A DNA stretch of 64,000 bases, taken from SCN-70-22 sp046327755 (lineage in GTDB: Bacteria; Gemmatimonadota; Gemmatimonadetes; Gemmatimonadales; Gemmatimonadaceae). Each line of letters starts with the position of its first letter. Position 1 is the stretch's first letter. The notes beneath the pieces are model-generated. The model was not told the origin of the DNA and searched no databases. It was given only the letters and a program-made list of their open reading frames with translations. Positions 54,033 to 62,726 of the stretch are shown piece after piece. The position numbers and the translations under genes are program-made. The stretch is taken from NCBI GenBank assembly GCA_046327755.1, contig JAXLXW010000001.1:620001-684000 (forward strand), written 5' to 3'.

Positions 54033-54220
54033 CAGGATGGGTCGTGTGAGGGGGACGACTCGCCGCCCGTGCTGGGCGCCCGCGAAACGTCGCGTTGGAA
54101 TCTCGCATGGTGGTGGTGCGGAGTGCACTCCCCATCGCAGTACCCCACTCGATGTGTCGGCGCTCCTGGCCGGGCGATGGATGCCGTAGCTTTCGCGCGT
54201 CTCGCGACGAGGTCGCCACC

Positions 54221-54871
54221 GTGCCCGCTCCAGCGTTGCCGTCCCGACGGCTCACCATCCAGCGCTCGCTCCAGCGCTCGCTCCAGCGCTCGCTCCAGCG
54301 CTCGCTCCAGCGCTCGCTTCGATTCGCACTGCTCGTCGCCGCCTCGATCATCCCCGCGCGGCAACTCCAGGCGCAAGGGGTGCCGGAGTTTCCGCGGGGA
54401 TGGCTGGGTCGATGGACAGGAACGCTCACCACGTACGGGCCGCCGGACAGCATTCGCAACCGTATTCCCATCACGCTCGAGATTGCGCGCGAGGCGACAG
54501 GACAGGCGTTCCAATGGCGGACGGTCTTCAATGCCGACACCGTGCGCGGACTGCGTGCCTACCGACTCCTCGTGCGCGACTCGCTGCGCGGCCAGTACGC
54601 GACTGACGAGGGGAACGGCCTCGTCCTCGAGGAGACGTACATCGCGGGATCGCTGCTGAGCGTCTTCGAGGTGGGCGGTCGCGTCCTGGAAAGCCGGTAC
54701 ACGTTGCGCGCCGACACGCTGGTGCACGACATCACCTGGTGGAGCGCCACCCCGTCGGCCGCCACGCGCGGCGAGGGGGCCAACAGCGAGGGGGGCGCCA
54801 GCGTGCGGAGCTACCGCGTCCAGGGAAGGCAGCGTGCGATCATGACGCGCGTGCCGGCTCTCACTCCTTAG
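54221..54871 (+). CDS. Hypothetical secreted protein with repeat-expanded N-terminus
   Basis: 216 residues if started at GTG 54221; the frame is open from ATG 54095. Five copies of a 12-bp repeat encode QRSLQRSLQRSL before the signal helix (FALLVAASIIPARQLQAQG). The mature ~165 residues (PRGWLGRWTGTLTTYGPPDS, WRTVFNADTVRGLRAYRLL) resemble a lipocalin-like beta-barrel in rhythm, but no family is recognised. Overlaps the convergent VOC gene by four bases. Confidence 0.6.
   Translation: MPAPALPSRRLTIQRSLQRSLQRSLQRSLQRSLRFALLVAASIIPARQLQAQGVPEFPRGWLGRWTGTLTTYGPPDSIRNRIPITLEIAREATGQAFQWRTVFNADTVRGLRAYRLLVRDSLRGQYATDEGNGLVLEETYIAGSLLSVFEVGGRVLESRYTLRADTLVHDITWWSATPSAATRGEGANSEGGASVRSYRVQGRQRAIMTRVPALTP
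54261..54320. repeat. 12-bp tandem repeat (agcgctcgctcc), five copies
   Basis: Four exact and one single-mismatch copy of AGCGCTCGCTCC, in frame in the hypothetical secreted protein gene and giving QRSL repeats just before its signal helix. Confidence 0.9.
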
Positions 54872-55902
54872 GGTATCTCGACCAACTCGACCGCCAGCCC
54901 ATCGGGGTCCTCGAGCATGAAGGCGCGCGTGGCGCCGAAGGGATGCGGTCGCTCGAGGATCGTCACGCCCTCGCGCACCAGGCTCGCGTATCGCGCGTCG
55001 AAGTCGCGGATGCCGAAGGCGACGTGGTCCAGCACCTGACCGCGCGAGCGCACCAGCGGGCGCTCGGTTCCGCATCGCGTCCCGGTGCACTGGCGCGGGT
55101 ACCACCCCATGCTGCCGTTGGCGTAGCGCACCGTCCCCGCTGGTTGGCGGATGGTCCCCACGCGCTCGAGCGAGGGCCATCCCGCCTCGCCGTTAGGCAC
55201 GTCGCACGGCGCGTGCGGCGCGCGGGCACGCTCGACCCCGACGCTGTCTCGCACCGGCGGAAGGGCGAAGCCCAGGTGCGCCACGTACCAGTTGGCGGCG
55301 CATAGCGGTTGCTCGTGGAAGAAGTGCACGTGCGCCAGCGCCTCGTGCGTCCCCGCCCCCCCGGTGAGCTCGAACAGGACGCCGTCAGGCGCAATCACGT
55401 ACGCAAAGCCGCCCTCGCGCGGGGGCGCCGTCGGGGCGGTCGCGAGCTGCGCCGCCGTCAGCGTCCCCGCATAGGGCGCGAGCCCGGAGCGCCACGTCCC
55501 CACGCTGTCCGTGGGCGAGATCCAGAGCCTGAGCGGAGCGATGCCCGTCCCGGCCAGCCGTTCGAGGAGCGACGTCGTGTTCACGAAGGCGCCAATATGC
55601 CAGAACGGGGACTGCTCGTCCGGACGATGCAGGTCGTCGCGCCACGCGCCAGGGGCCTGGCGCGCCACGCGATGGAACATCAGGAGCATCTCGGCCTGCA
55701 CCGAGGGCACCCCCGCCACCTCCGTCCGCCTCGCCGATGGCCAGAGCGCCAGGTACCACGCGATCGCCCGCTCCGGATCGACCGAGTTGAGCCCGACATG
55801 GTGCAGCGAGGGGAGCGCCGGCGCCTGTGCGGCCGCCGGCGCCTGCGCGTGAGCCGTGCAGCTGACGGATGAGGCGAGGGCGATCGCGAAGAGCGCGCGC
55901 AT
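54868..55902 (-). CDS. Exported VOC (glyoxalase/bleomycin-resistance) superfamily protein
   Basis: 344 residues from ATG 55902, with signal peptide (MRALFAIALASSVSCTAHAQ). Two VOC modules: residues about 35-180 start LPSLHHVGLNSVDPERAIAWYLALW, and residues about 215-344 start near VHFFHEQPLCAANWYVAHLGF and end VLDHVAFGIRDFDARYASL with metal-site EDPDGLAVELVEIP. The linkage of two halves is typical of dioxygenase- or glyoxalase-like members. Reaction unknown; periplasmic location is unusual for glyoxalases. Confidence 0.8.
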   Translation of the reverse strand: MRALFAIALASSVSCTAHAQAPAAAQAPALPSLHHVGLNSVDPERAIAWYLALWPSARRTEVAGVPSVQAEMLLMFHRVARQAPGAWRDDLHRPDEQSPFWHIGAFVNTTSLLERLAGTGIAPLRLWISPTDSVGTWRSGLAPYAGTLTAAQLATAPTAPPREGGFAYVIAPDGVLFELTGGAGTHEALAHVHFFHEQPLCAANWYVAHLGFALPPVRDSVGVERARAPHAPCDVPNGEAGWPSLERVGTIRQPAGTVRYANGSMGWYPRQCTGTRCGTERPLVRSRGQVLDHVAFGIRDFDARYASLVREGVTILERPHPFGATRAFMLEDPDGLAVELVEIP

Positions 55903-55904
55903 GC

Positions 55905-56579
55905 TCAGGGTCCGTGCGGTTCCACTTCCCCTGGCCATGTCGACCAGAGGAAGGGCTTCACGTGATGCCGGCAGCACGGGGGCACCTGGTCGCGCAGGAG
56001 CGCAAGCGCCTGCGCCGCCTTGGTGAGGAAGTCGGGTGTGGCATCGACGAAGTAGCGCCGCGGGTGCGACTGCCACGATTCGGCGATGCGCGCGTCGATC
56101 GCCGCCGCTTCATCCAGCGACTCGATGCGCAACGGATTCTCGTGACCGTAGGCGTCCGGCGACGTCGGGGTGCGCAGGTGGATTACCGCGTGGTACCGCG
56201 AGATCTCGTCCTCGATCGTCGTCCCGACGGCATCCCACAGCGATCCCGGCCCCTGCCAGTACGCGCCGCCGTCGACGGTGCCACGATCGCAGAGCACGAC
56301 GGCGGCGTTTTCGAGGTCACCCGTCAGCTCGAGCGCACGCTGCACGTGATAGATCGCCATCTGCCCCGCCTGGCGAAGCTCCCAGCGCTGGTTCCGCGGG
56401 AATCCGCCGCCGAAGACGATCCCCGCGGACTCGCGCAGCGTCTTCACGTGTACGCAGAAGAAGAGCCGGATCAACTCGAGCACGGCGGTCTTCCCCGCGC
56501 CGGGGCCGCCGGTGAGCACTACGCGGCGCGGCTCGTGCCGCTCGCGACAATCGCAGGGCTTCATGGAGACGGGAGACAA
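55905..56579 (-). CDS. AAA-type ATPase/kinase (AAA_28, NadR-like P-loop)
   Basis: 224 residues from 56579. Walker A in VVLTGGPGAGKTAVLELI, Walker B-like VVLCDRGTVDGGAYW, and an adenylate-kinase-like lid region (EISRYHAVIHLRTP). This matches the small AAA_28/TTD14 group whose members bind GTP or phosphoinositides in eukaryotes and are uncharacterised in bacteria. It starts just before the VOC gene and may be co-transcribed with it. Confidence 0.78.
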   Translation of the reverse strand: MSPVSMKPCDCRERHEPRRVVLTGGPGAGKTAVLELIRLFFCVHVKTLRESAGIVFGGGFPRNQRWELRQAGQMAIYHVQRALELTGDLENAAVVLCDRGTVDGGAYWQGPGSLWDAVGTTIEDEISRYHAVIHLRTPTSPDAYGHENPLRIESLDEAAAIDARIAESWQSHPRRYFVDATPDFLTKAAQALALLRDQVPPCCRHHVKPFLWSTWPGEVEPHGP

Positions 56580-56701
56580 GGACGTTCGGAACGCGCCACG
56601 CGGCCTCGACGCTCCGTCGATCGCCCGCGGCGCACGTCCGAACTATGCACTCGCGAACCGGTCCCTGCCTACTCCCGCTCCAACGCGGGCGTCGTGCTGT
56701 C

Positions 56702-56956
56702 CTACGCGGGCGGTGCAGAGCGCGCCGACGTGCGCAGGCCGCGATCGCGCGTGGCATTGCACACCATGCTCCAGCGCAGCCACGCCTGCGTGAGCGAATC
56801 AGGGCCGCGCAGCAGGCTGAACGCCCCGCCCGCGCGTCGTTTCTCCGTCGACTCCTCTTTCGCGAACGTGCCGTGCAGCTGCAACTCCACCGCCTGCAGT
56901 TCCTCGTTCGAAAGCCCCGCGATCCAGCGGGCGGTGATGCGGTCGGGAATCGTCAT
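56702..56956 (-). CDS. Small hypothetical protein downstream of infA
   Basis: 84 residues from ATG 56956 with an AAGGAG site seven bases upstream. N-terminal half is acidic-helical (ARWIAGLSNEELQAVELQLH), then KEESTEKRRAGGAFSLLRGPDSLTQAWLRW. No family recognised. It begins ten bases after the infA stop, so it is probably co-expressed with translation initiation factor 1. Confidence 0.65.
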   Translation of the reverse strand: MTIPDRITARWIAGLSNEELQAVELQLHGTFAKEESTEKRRAGGAFSLLRGPDSLTQAWLRWSMVCNATRDRGLRTSARSAPPA

Positions 56957-56966
56957 GGGGTACTCC

Positions 56967-57185
56967 TTACTTGTGACGGAAGGTGATGCGACCGCGCGTG
57001 AGGTCGTAGGGGGACACCTCGACCGTGACCCGGTCTCCGGCGAGGATCCGGATGCGGAACTTGCGCATCTTCCCAGCCGTCGTGGCCAGCAGTTGGTGCC
57101 CATTCTCGAGATCGACCCGGAACATGGCGCTGGGCAGGACTTCCTTCACCGCCCCCTCGAGTTCGATCATCTCTTCCTTCGCCAT
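56967..57185 (-). CDS. infA: Translation initiation factor IF-1
   Basis: 72 residues from ATG 57185, exactly the family length. Single OB-fold S1-like domain: MAKEEMIELEGAVKEVLPSA, FRVDLENGHQLLATTAGKMR, and ILAGDRVTVEVSPYDLTRGR. It binds the 30S A site during initiation. It is not beside rpmJ/secY as in many genomes, but alone, followed by a small hypothetical gene. An intrinsic terminator lies 134 bases upstream of its start. Confidence 0.97.
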   Translation of the reverse strand: MAKEEMIELEGAVKEVLPSAMFRVDLENGHQLLATTAGKMRKFRIRILAGDRVTVEVSPYDLTRGRITFRHK

Positions 57186-57318
57186 CGATGGTACCTCGTC
57201 AGCTGGAGTGAGGCGCGAGTGGACGCATGACGGACGAGCGCGCGCTTGGCGGCGTCCTCCCCGCTCCCACCAGTTCGGCAGTCGGCATCGCGTCGGGTTC
57301 ACCCCGCGGCCGGCGTCA

Positions 57319-57353
57319 ACACAAAAGGGGCCCGCTCGCATTGGCAGGCCCCT
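57319..57353 (-). terminator. Intrinsic terminator upstream of infA
   Basis: On the minus strand AGGGGCC pairs with GGCCCCT and is followed by TTTTGTG. It ends either an unseen small transcript or a premature infA leader transcript. Confidence 0.6.
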
Positions 57354-57739
57354 GAACCGTCGGAACTTGTCCGCGCACCAAGGCGCGCGTATCGCTCGTT
57401 GGAGGATAGCCCCGGGCGCACCGTTTGGCAATCGCGCGCCCCCCTCACCGGGACGCCGTCTCCCCCGTACAGCGGGCGACGAGATGCGTCGTCTCGGCGT
57501 GTCGCGGCGCCCCACGGCAGCCCCGTGAGGGGAACATCGGCGCGACGCACGGGGCTCGCGCTTGCTCCGTGGCGACCGATGTTGCCCCCGACTCCACAGC
57601 ACGACAGCAGGAAGGCCGTCGGACTCCGCGACCATGGTGCATCTCCCGGTCAGTCACCTCCCCGCTCCTGCAGCATTGCACTCGGGTCGACCGCCGACAA
57701 GCTTCCGCGTGGCACGATGTCCTCACCGGAGCATTGGGC
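57354..57739. other. Gene-free stretch between infA and the histidine kinase
   Basis: About 390 bases with no convincing coding frame. It must hold divergent promoters for infA and the histidine kinase. No tRNA-like TTCRA loop or further terminator was found. Confidence 0.4.
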
Positions 57740-60700
57740 ATGAGCACGGACGGCGCGCACGGCGCGCACGGCGCGCACGGCGCACACGAATCGCCGGCGT
57801 TGGAGGCGCTGCACCTCGACGAGATCCTCCCTGCAATCGACGGCTTCCTCTTCCTCCTCTCGGAAGATGGGGAGGTTCACGATTTCCGTGCCGGAACGCC
57901 GGAGGGCCTCTTTCTCCCGCCGGAGCAGTTCCTCGGGCGACGGATCCGTGACTTCTTCCCCCCGGAGAACGCGAACGCGATCGACGCGGCGCTTCGCGAC
58001 GCCGCGACACAGGGAGCCGCGCGCGTCCAGTACTCGCTCCCGATGCCCGACGGGATCCGGGTGTACGAGGCGCAGATCATCCCGCTCTCCGGGCACCGTC
58101 GGCTCGCGATCGTTCGCCAGGTCACCGAGCGGGCGCGCCTCGACGCGGAATCGCATGCCAATGCCAGTCGCCTTCGCGCGATCCTCGAAGGCTCGCTCGA
58201 GTGCGTGAAGGTCGTTGCGCCTGACGGCCACCTGCTGGAGATGAACGCGGCCGGCCTCGCCATGCTCGAGGTACCAGACCTCGCGACGGCACAACACTCG
58301 GCGTTCGTCGACTTCATCGTCCCGGAGCATCGCGCCGCCTTCGAGGAGATGCTGCAACGCGTGCTCGCCGGCGAGTCGCGCGCACTCTCGTTCGAACTGG
58401 TCGGGCGCCGCGGGACCCGACGGTGGGTCGAGAGCAACGCCGTCCCGCTGCGCAACGCGCAGGGCGGGATCGACGCGGTCATCTCCGTCTCGCGCGACAT
58501 CGCCGCGCGTCGCCAGGCCGAGGGCGCGCTGCGCGAGAGTGAAGGACGCCTGGCAGAAGCCGTGCGCGCCTACGGGATCGGGATCTTCGATCACGATCAT
58601 CACACCGACCAGATCTACTACTCCCCCGCCCTGCGCGCGATCCGCGGATGGAGCCTCGACGGCCCGGTCACCCTCACGGCCATCATCGACGGTGTGCATC
58701 CCGACGACCGTGCCGCCGTCGCGCTCGCCATCGCCCGGGCACACAACCCCACCGGCAATGGCGACTACGACGTCGAATACCGCGTCGTGCGTCCCGACGG
58801 CAGCGTGCGCTGGGTGCGTTCGCGCGCCCACACCACGTTCGAAGGCGAGGGTCCGGCGCGCCGCCCCTCACGTACGGTCGGCGCCATCGCCGACGTCACC
58901 GACCAGCGTGAGCGAGAGGAGGCGTTGCGCATCCGCGATGCCGCCATCGAGGCCTCGCTCAACGGACTGGCGATCGCCACGCTCGACGGCGTCCTGGTCT
59001 ACACGAACCCTGCATTCCAGCGCATGTGGCACCTTGCCTCGCCTCGCGAGGCGGTGGGGCGCCTGGCCAGCGAGTTCTGGCTCCATCCCGAGGAGGCCGC
59101 CAGCGTGACGGCGGCGCTGCTCGAGCAGGGAACGTGGCAGGGCGAGTTGACGGCGCTGCGGGCTGACGGCTCCACCTTCCTCGTCGCCCTCTCGGCGGCC
59201 GTCGTCCGCAACGCGCGCGGCGAGAACGAACGCATCAGCGCCTCGTTCGTCGACATCACCGATCGTCGCCTCGCACAGGAAGCGCTGCGGCAGAGTGAGG
59301 AACGCTTTCGCGCCCTCATCGAGAACGGACTCGACCTGGTCCTCACCCTCGATCGATCGGCACACATTCGCTTCGCGAGTCCTTCCGTCAGCGCCATCCT
59401 CGGCTACACCGCGAACGAGGTCGCTGGGCACTCGCTGGTCGGGCTGCTGCACCCGGACGACGTCGCCCAGCTCGGGGCCAGCCTCGGCGACGTGTGCGCA
59501 GGTGTTCGCGACGCGACGCAGCTCGCCTTTCGTGCGCGCCACCGGAGTGGCGAGTGGCGCCAGCTGGAAGGGATCGCACGGTCGCTCCTCCATGTGCGCG
59601 CGGTGCGCGGCACGGTGGCCAACCTGCGCGACGTCACCGAACAGCGCGACCTCGAGGCCCGGCTGCGCCAGTCGCAGAAGCTGGACTCCATCGGACGGCT
59701 GGCCGGCGGCGTGGCGCACGACTTCAACAATATCCTCACCGCGATACTGGGATATACCCAACTGTTGGAAGGTGATCTGGCGCGGGGCGCCCCGCTGAAC
59801 CCGGACGACCTGCGCGAGGTGCACCTGGCGGCAGAGCGGGCGCGCGCGCTGACGTCGCAGCTCCTGGCCTTCGCGCGTCGCCAGCTCGTGTCCCCACGTG
59901 CCGTCGACCTCAACGACGCCGTCGCGTCGTCGGAACGCATGCTGCGACGGCTGGTCGGCGAGGACATCGCCATCACCACGGAGCTCGATCCCACGCCGTG
60001 GCGCGTCTACATCGATCCGTCCCAACTCGAGCAGGTCATCGTCAACCTCGCGGTCAACGCACGCGACGCGATGCCGGCCGGCGGGCGCCTGACGTTAGGC
60101 ACCGAGCACGTGGTGCTCACGGACGACCAACTCGTGGAGGGACAGGACGTCGCCGCCGGCCCCTTCGCGCTGCTCACCGTCAGCGACTCCGGATCGGGGA
60201 TCCCCCCAGAGGCGCTCCCGCACCTCTTTGAGCCGTTCTACACCACCAAGCAGCAGGGTGAGGGAACCGGCCTCGGTCTCGCGACTGTCTACGGCATCGT
60301 GCGACAGGCCGGCGGGATGGTCGACGTGGAGAGCACTCCGGGCATCGGAACGCGCTTCCGCATCTACCTCCCCCGCGCGACCGCGGAGGCGTCGATGCAG
60401 GAAGCGCAGGAACCTGCCCACCCTCCGCTCAACCCGCGGGGCTCCGAGCGCGTCCTGGTCGCCGAAGACGATCCGTCCGTGCGCACCCTCACCGTGCGCG
60501 CGCTCACGGAGGCGGGATATCAGGTCGAAGCGGCCGCTACCGCGGACGAGGCGATCGCGCTCGCGCAGCGGGCGGCGCTCCCGTTCGCCATTCTCGTGAC
60601 CGATGTGATCATGCCGGGGCAGAGCGGCCCCGCCCTCGCCGACGCCCTGCGCGAACGGCAGCCGTCGCTCCGCGTCCTCTTCGTATCGGGCTATCCGAAG

Positions 60701-60808
60701 GACCGCATCGGAGAGCACGGGCTGCTGCGGGAGGGGGTCTCATTCCTCCAGAAGCCGTTCACCCCGCGCCTCCTGGTCGAGCGGGTTCGCGAAGCGCTCG
60801 ACGAGTGA
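57740..60808 (+). CDS. Hybrid sensor histidine kinase with five PAS domains and receiver
   Basis: 1022 residues from ATG 57740. A GAHGAHGAH repeat opens the protein. Five PAS segments follow: ILPAIDGFLFLLSEDG, RAILEGSLECVKVVAPDG, AVRAYGIGIFDHDHH, AAIEASLNGLAIATLDG and ALIENGLDLVLTLDRS. Then comes a HisKA H-box (GGVAHDFNNILTAILGYTQL), HATPase motifs (VIVNLAVNARDAM, SGSGIPPEALPHLFEPFYTT, GEGTGLGLATVYGIV) and a C-terminal receiver with phospho-acceptor Asp in ILVTDVIMPGQSG. No membrane helix, so a cytosolic multi-signal sensor. No cognate regulator gene is adjacent. Confidence 0.93.
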   Translation: MSTDGAHGAHGAHGAHESPALEALHLDEILPAIDGFLFLLSEDGEVHDFRAGTPEGLFLPPEQFLGRRIRDFFPPENANAIDAALRDAATQGAARVQYSLPMPDGIRVYEAQIIPLSGHRRLAIVRQVTERARLDAESHANASRLRAILEGSLECVKVVAPDGHLLEMNAAGLAMLEVPDLATAQHSAFVDFIVPEHRAAFEEMLQRVLAGESRALSFELVGRRGTRRWVESNAVPLRNAQGGIDAVISVSRDIAARRQAEGALRESEGRLAEAVRAYGIGIFDHDHHTDQIYYSPALRAIRGWSLDGPVTLTAIIDGVHPDDRAAVALAIARAHNPTGNGDYDVEYRVVRPDGSVRWVRSRAHTTFEGEGPARRPSRTVGAIADVTDQREREEALRIRDAAIEASLNGLAIATLDGVLVYTNPAFQRMWHLASPREAVGRLASEFWLHPEEAASVTAALLEQGTWQGELTALRADGSTFLVALSAAVVRNARGENERISASFVDITDRRLAQEALRQSEERFRALIENGLDLVLTLDRSAHIRFASPSVSAILGYTANEVAGHSLVGLLHPDDVAQLGASLGDVCAGVRDATQLAFRARHRSGEWRQLEGIARSLLHVRAVRGTVANLRDVTEQRDLEARLRQSQKLDSIGRLAGGVAHDFNNILTAILGYTQLLEGDLARGAPLNPDDLREVHLAAERARALTSQLLAFARRQLVSPRAVDLNDAVASSERMLRRLVGEDIAITTELDPTPWRVYIDPSQLEQVIVNLAVNARDAMPAGGRLTLGTEHVVLTDDQLVEGQDVAAGPFALLTVSDSGSGIPPEALPHLFEPFYTTKQQGEGTGLGLATVYGIVRQAGGMVDVESTPGIGTRFRIYLPRATAEASMQEAQEPAHPPLNPRGSERVLVAEDDPSVRTLTVRALTEAGYQVEAAATADEAIALAQRAALPFAILVTDVIMPGQSGPALADALRERQPSLRVLFVSGYPKDRIGEHGLLREGVSFLQKPFTPRLLVERVREALDE
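57752..57787. repeat. 9-bp tandem repeat (ggcgcgcac), four copies
   Basis: Three exact copies plus one variant of GGCGCGCAC at the 5-prime end of the histidine kinase gene, encoding GAHGAHGAHGAH. The unit is a multiple of three, so expansion would keep frame. Confidence 0.9.
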
Positions 60809-60847
60809 CGCCCAAGCAGGAGGGCCCGACCCGGAGTGCCCGGCAAA

Positions 60848-60884
60848 CAAAAAGCCCGGTCGCGTGTTTTGCGACCGGGCTTTA
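60848..60884 (-). terminator. Terminator downstream of tRNA-Gln (probably bidirectional)
   Basis: Perfect 13-bp stem (AAAGCCCGGTCGC / GCGACCGGGCTTT) with a 7-base loop. On the minus strand it ends in TTTTTGTTT, four bases after the tRNA; it may also serve the histidine kinase gene on the plus strand. Confidence 0.85.
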
Positions 60885-60887
60885 GAG

Positions 60888-60960
60888 TTGCCCCTCCTGG
60901 GCTCGAACCAGGACTCTTCTGATCCAGAGTCAGACGTGTTGCCAGTTACACCAAGGGGCA
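60888..60960 (-). tRNA. tRNA-Gln (anticodon CTG)
   Basis: 73-base cloverleaf on the minus strand. Acceptor TGCCCCT pairs with AGGGGCA, the anticodon stem CTGAC frames the loop with CTG, and the T arm has GGTTCGAGCC. The T1-A72 pair is characteristic of tRNA-Gln. CCA is not encoded. Confidence 0.93.
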
Positions 60961-61077
60961 GTGAGACACCAAACAGGCGCCGGTAGCGGCACCGTTCAGT
61001 GGACCTTCCGACGAGCGGAACGCGTAGGAGAAAATACCCGGACGCTGACACGCCGGGCAACCCCTCGCCCCCTGCTC

Positions 61078-62367
61078 GTGCGTCGCATTCGCTCGCTCCT
61101 TCCGCTCGCCCCGCTGATCCTTGGGGCGTGCCGCGAAGCCGTCCCCCCGTGGGGGAACTCGTTCGAGGTCGCGAAGCGCAACGCGGACAACGCCTTCGCC
61201 GCGTTCGCCTTCCGGTTCTACACCCCGCTGCGCGACGCGAAATTCGGGACGGCCCGCACGCGCATGGGGCGCTACGCCCTCATACCCTCGCGCCTCTTCG
61301 GCGATAGCGCGATCTGGTCCACGATGGTCCCCGACTCGGTACGCGCGCTCTATGTGCAAGGCGCGCTGACCGATCACGGCTACCAGTTCAGCGCGCGGCC
61401 GTCCGCGGCATACCCGGACCACGTGGGCGACGAACGCCACTTCCTCCAGCTCACCCGGCTCGGCGCGCGCGGAAGCGACGACTACGAGTGGGTCACGCAC
61501 GTCGACCACGGGATCGGACCCGTGCGCGCGCAGCAGGTGGGCGCCGCACTCGGGACGTTGTTCACTGCCTTCGAGGGAGTCGCCGGCCCGGCACTCCTCG
61601 CGGACACACGCGCGACCTTCCCCCGTACCGCACGGCACCTGGGGCAGCTCTTCACGATCGACTCGCTCCGGTCCACGGCACTCGCCGACGGATCCACCGC
61701 GTTCGCGCTGCACGTGGCGATCGCCCCCGACTCGCTGCGCGCGCGATACCCCTGGTTTGCCACCTACCTCGACAAGTACGTCATGCCGAGCCGCGGGCGA
61801 TTGCAACTGACGGATCGTGCCGGTGCCACCTTCGCCGACATCGCCCTGCGCGACGGCCACTGGACCACCAGGCTGCGGGCCCGTGGCGGGAGGCTGGTCT
61901 CGCTCGCCGGCCCGCCACGCCCGATGCCGGATTCGCTGCAGCTGCGAATCGACGCCACCGCGAAGTTCATGATCTTCCGCGTGGGATTCCACGACCTCGT
62001 GGGCGATTTCGCGATCGAACGCGGCGAGCACACCCGCGCCTGGGCCATGCAGTTCCGCCGCGAACCGAAGTGGGACCTCCCGCTGGCCACCGAGCGCCTG
62101 ATCCGCTCCCCGCTCCGCCGACCGTTCGAGGGACGGGGAAGCGAGTTGCGACTGGCGGTGCGTGACGACCTGGGCAACCAGGCGATGAGCGTCCGCCAGA
62201 TTCGCATCGCCGTGCGCGAGAGTGCGATCATGCGGTGGCTCGGGGGGCTCGGCGCCACCGCGTTTGGCGACTTCACCGGGAACTCGGAAGTCGAGGAGAA
62301 TCGCTTCCTCTACGAGATGTTCGCCGCCATGCGGCTCGACGTCGCCGCACTCGATCCGCTGCCGTAG
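61078..62367 (+). CDS. Hypothetical lipoprotein
   Basis: 429 residues from GTG 61078 (VRRIRSLLPLAPLILGAC), giving a lipoprotein signal with lipobox LGAC; the frame is open from 60961 across the tRNA end. The mature part is long and mixed alpha/beta (FEVAKRNADNAFAAFAFRFY, HVDHGIGPVRAQQVGAALGT, LRARGGRLVSLAGPPRPMPD). A conserved-looking AKFMIFRVGFHDLVGDFAIE lies near residue 300. No family recognised. Confidence 0.7.
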   Translation: MRRIRSLLPLAPLILGACREAVPPWGNSFEVAKRNADNAFAAFAFRFYTPLRDAKFGTARTRMGRYALIPSRLFGDSAIWSTMVPDSVRALYVQGALTDHGYQFSARPSAAYPDHVGDERHFLQLTRLGARGSDDYEWVTHVDHGIGPVRAQQVGAALGTLFTAFEGVAGPALLADTRATFPRTARHLGQLFTIDSLRSTALADGSTAFALHVAIAPDSLRARYPWFATYLDKYVMPSRGRLQLTDRAGATFADIALRDGHWTTRLRARGGRLVSLAGPPRPMPDSLQLRIDATAKFMIFRVGFHDLVGDFAIERGEHTRAWAMQFRREPKWDLPLATERLIRSPLRRPFEGRGSELRLAVRDDLGNQAMSVRQIRIAVRESAIMRWLGGLGATAFGDFTGNSEVEENRFLYEMFAAMRLDVAALDPLP

Positions 62368-62457
62368 CCGCCCGGCCCCACCTTACCGCTCCTGGGGCGC
62401 TCTGACTGACCGCATTGTCCGTGGCGCCGAACTCGCGCGATCACCCTCCAGAAACGA

Positions 62458-62496
62458 GAAAGGCCGCCGAGTGATCGGCGGCCTTGCAACCGTTTG
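62458..62496 (-). terminator. Terminator downstream of tRNA-Ala
   Basis: 11-bp stem (AAGGCCGCCGA / TCGGCGGCCTT, loop GTGA). On the minus strand it is followed by TTTCTCGTTTC, so it probably ends the tRNA-Ala transcript 160 bases downstream; it may also serve the plus-strand lipoprotein gene. Confidence 0.6.
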
Positions 62497-62653
62497 CGGT
62501 GGATCCCATCAGGGTCGCCGAGCGCGCTGCCATTGGAACTCTACGTCCTACCGGACAACGGCTGGCAAGTTGTCCCTGCGCTGGGTCTACCGCTTGAATT
62601 GTCGGCCTGCCGTGGCGGGCCTTGAGTCGAACCCCGGCGTGTGCCGGTCTTTA

Positions 62654-62726
62654 TGGAGCTGAGGGGGATCGAACCCCTGACCTCTGCAGTGCGATTGCAG
62701 CGCTCTCCCAGCTGAGCTACAGCCCC
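62654..62726 (-). tRNA. tRNA-Ala (anticodon CGC)
   Basis: 73-base cloverleaf on the minus strand: acceptor GGGGCTG with CAGCTCC, D arm GTAGCTCAGCTGGGAGAGC, anticodon stem CTGCA/TGCAG with loop ATCGCAC (anticodon CGC, reading GCG codons), and T arm GGTTCGATCC. CCA is not encoded. GCG is a frequent Ala codon in this window. Confidence 0.93.
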
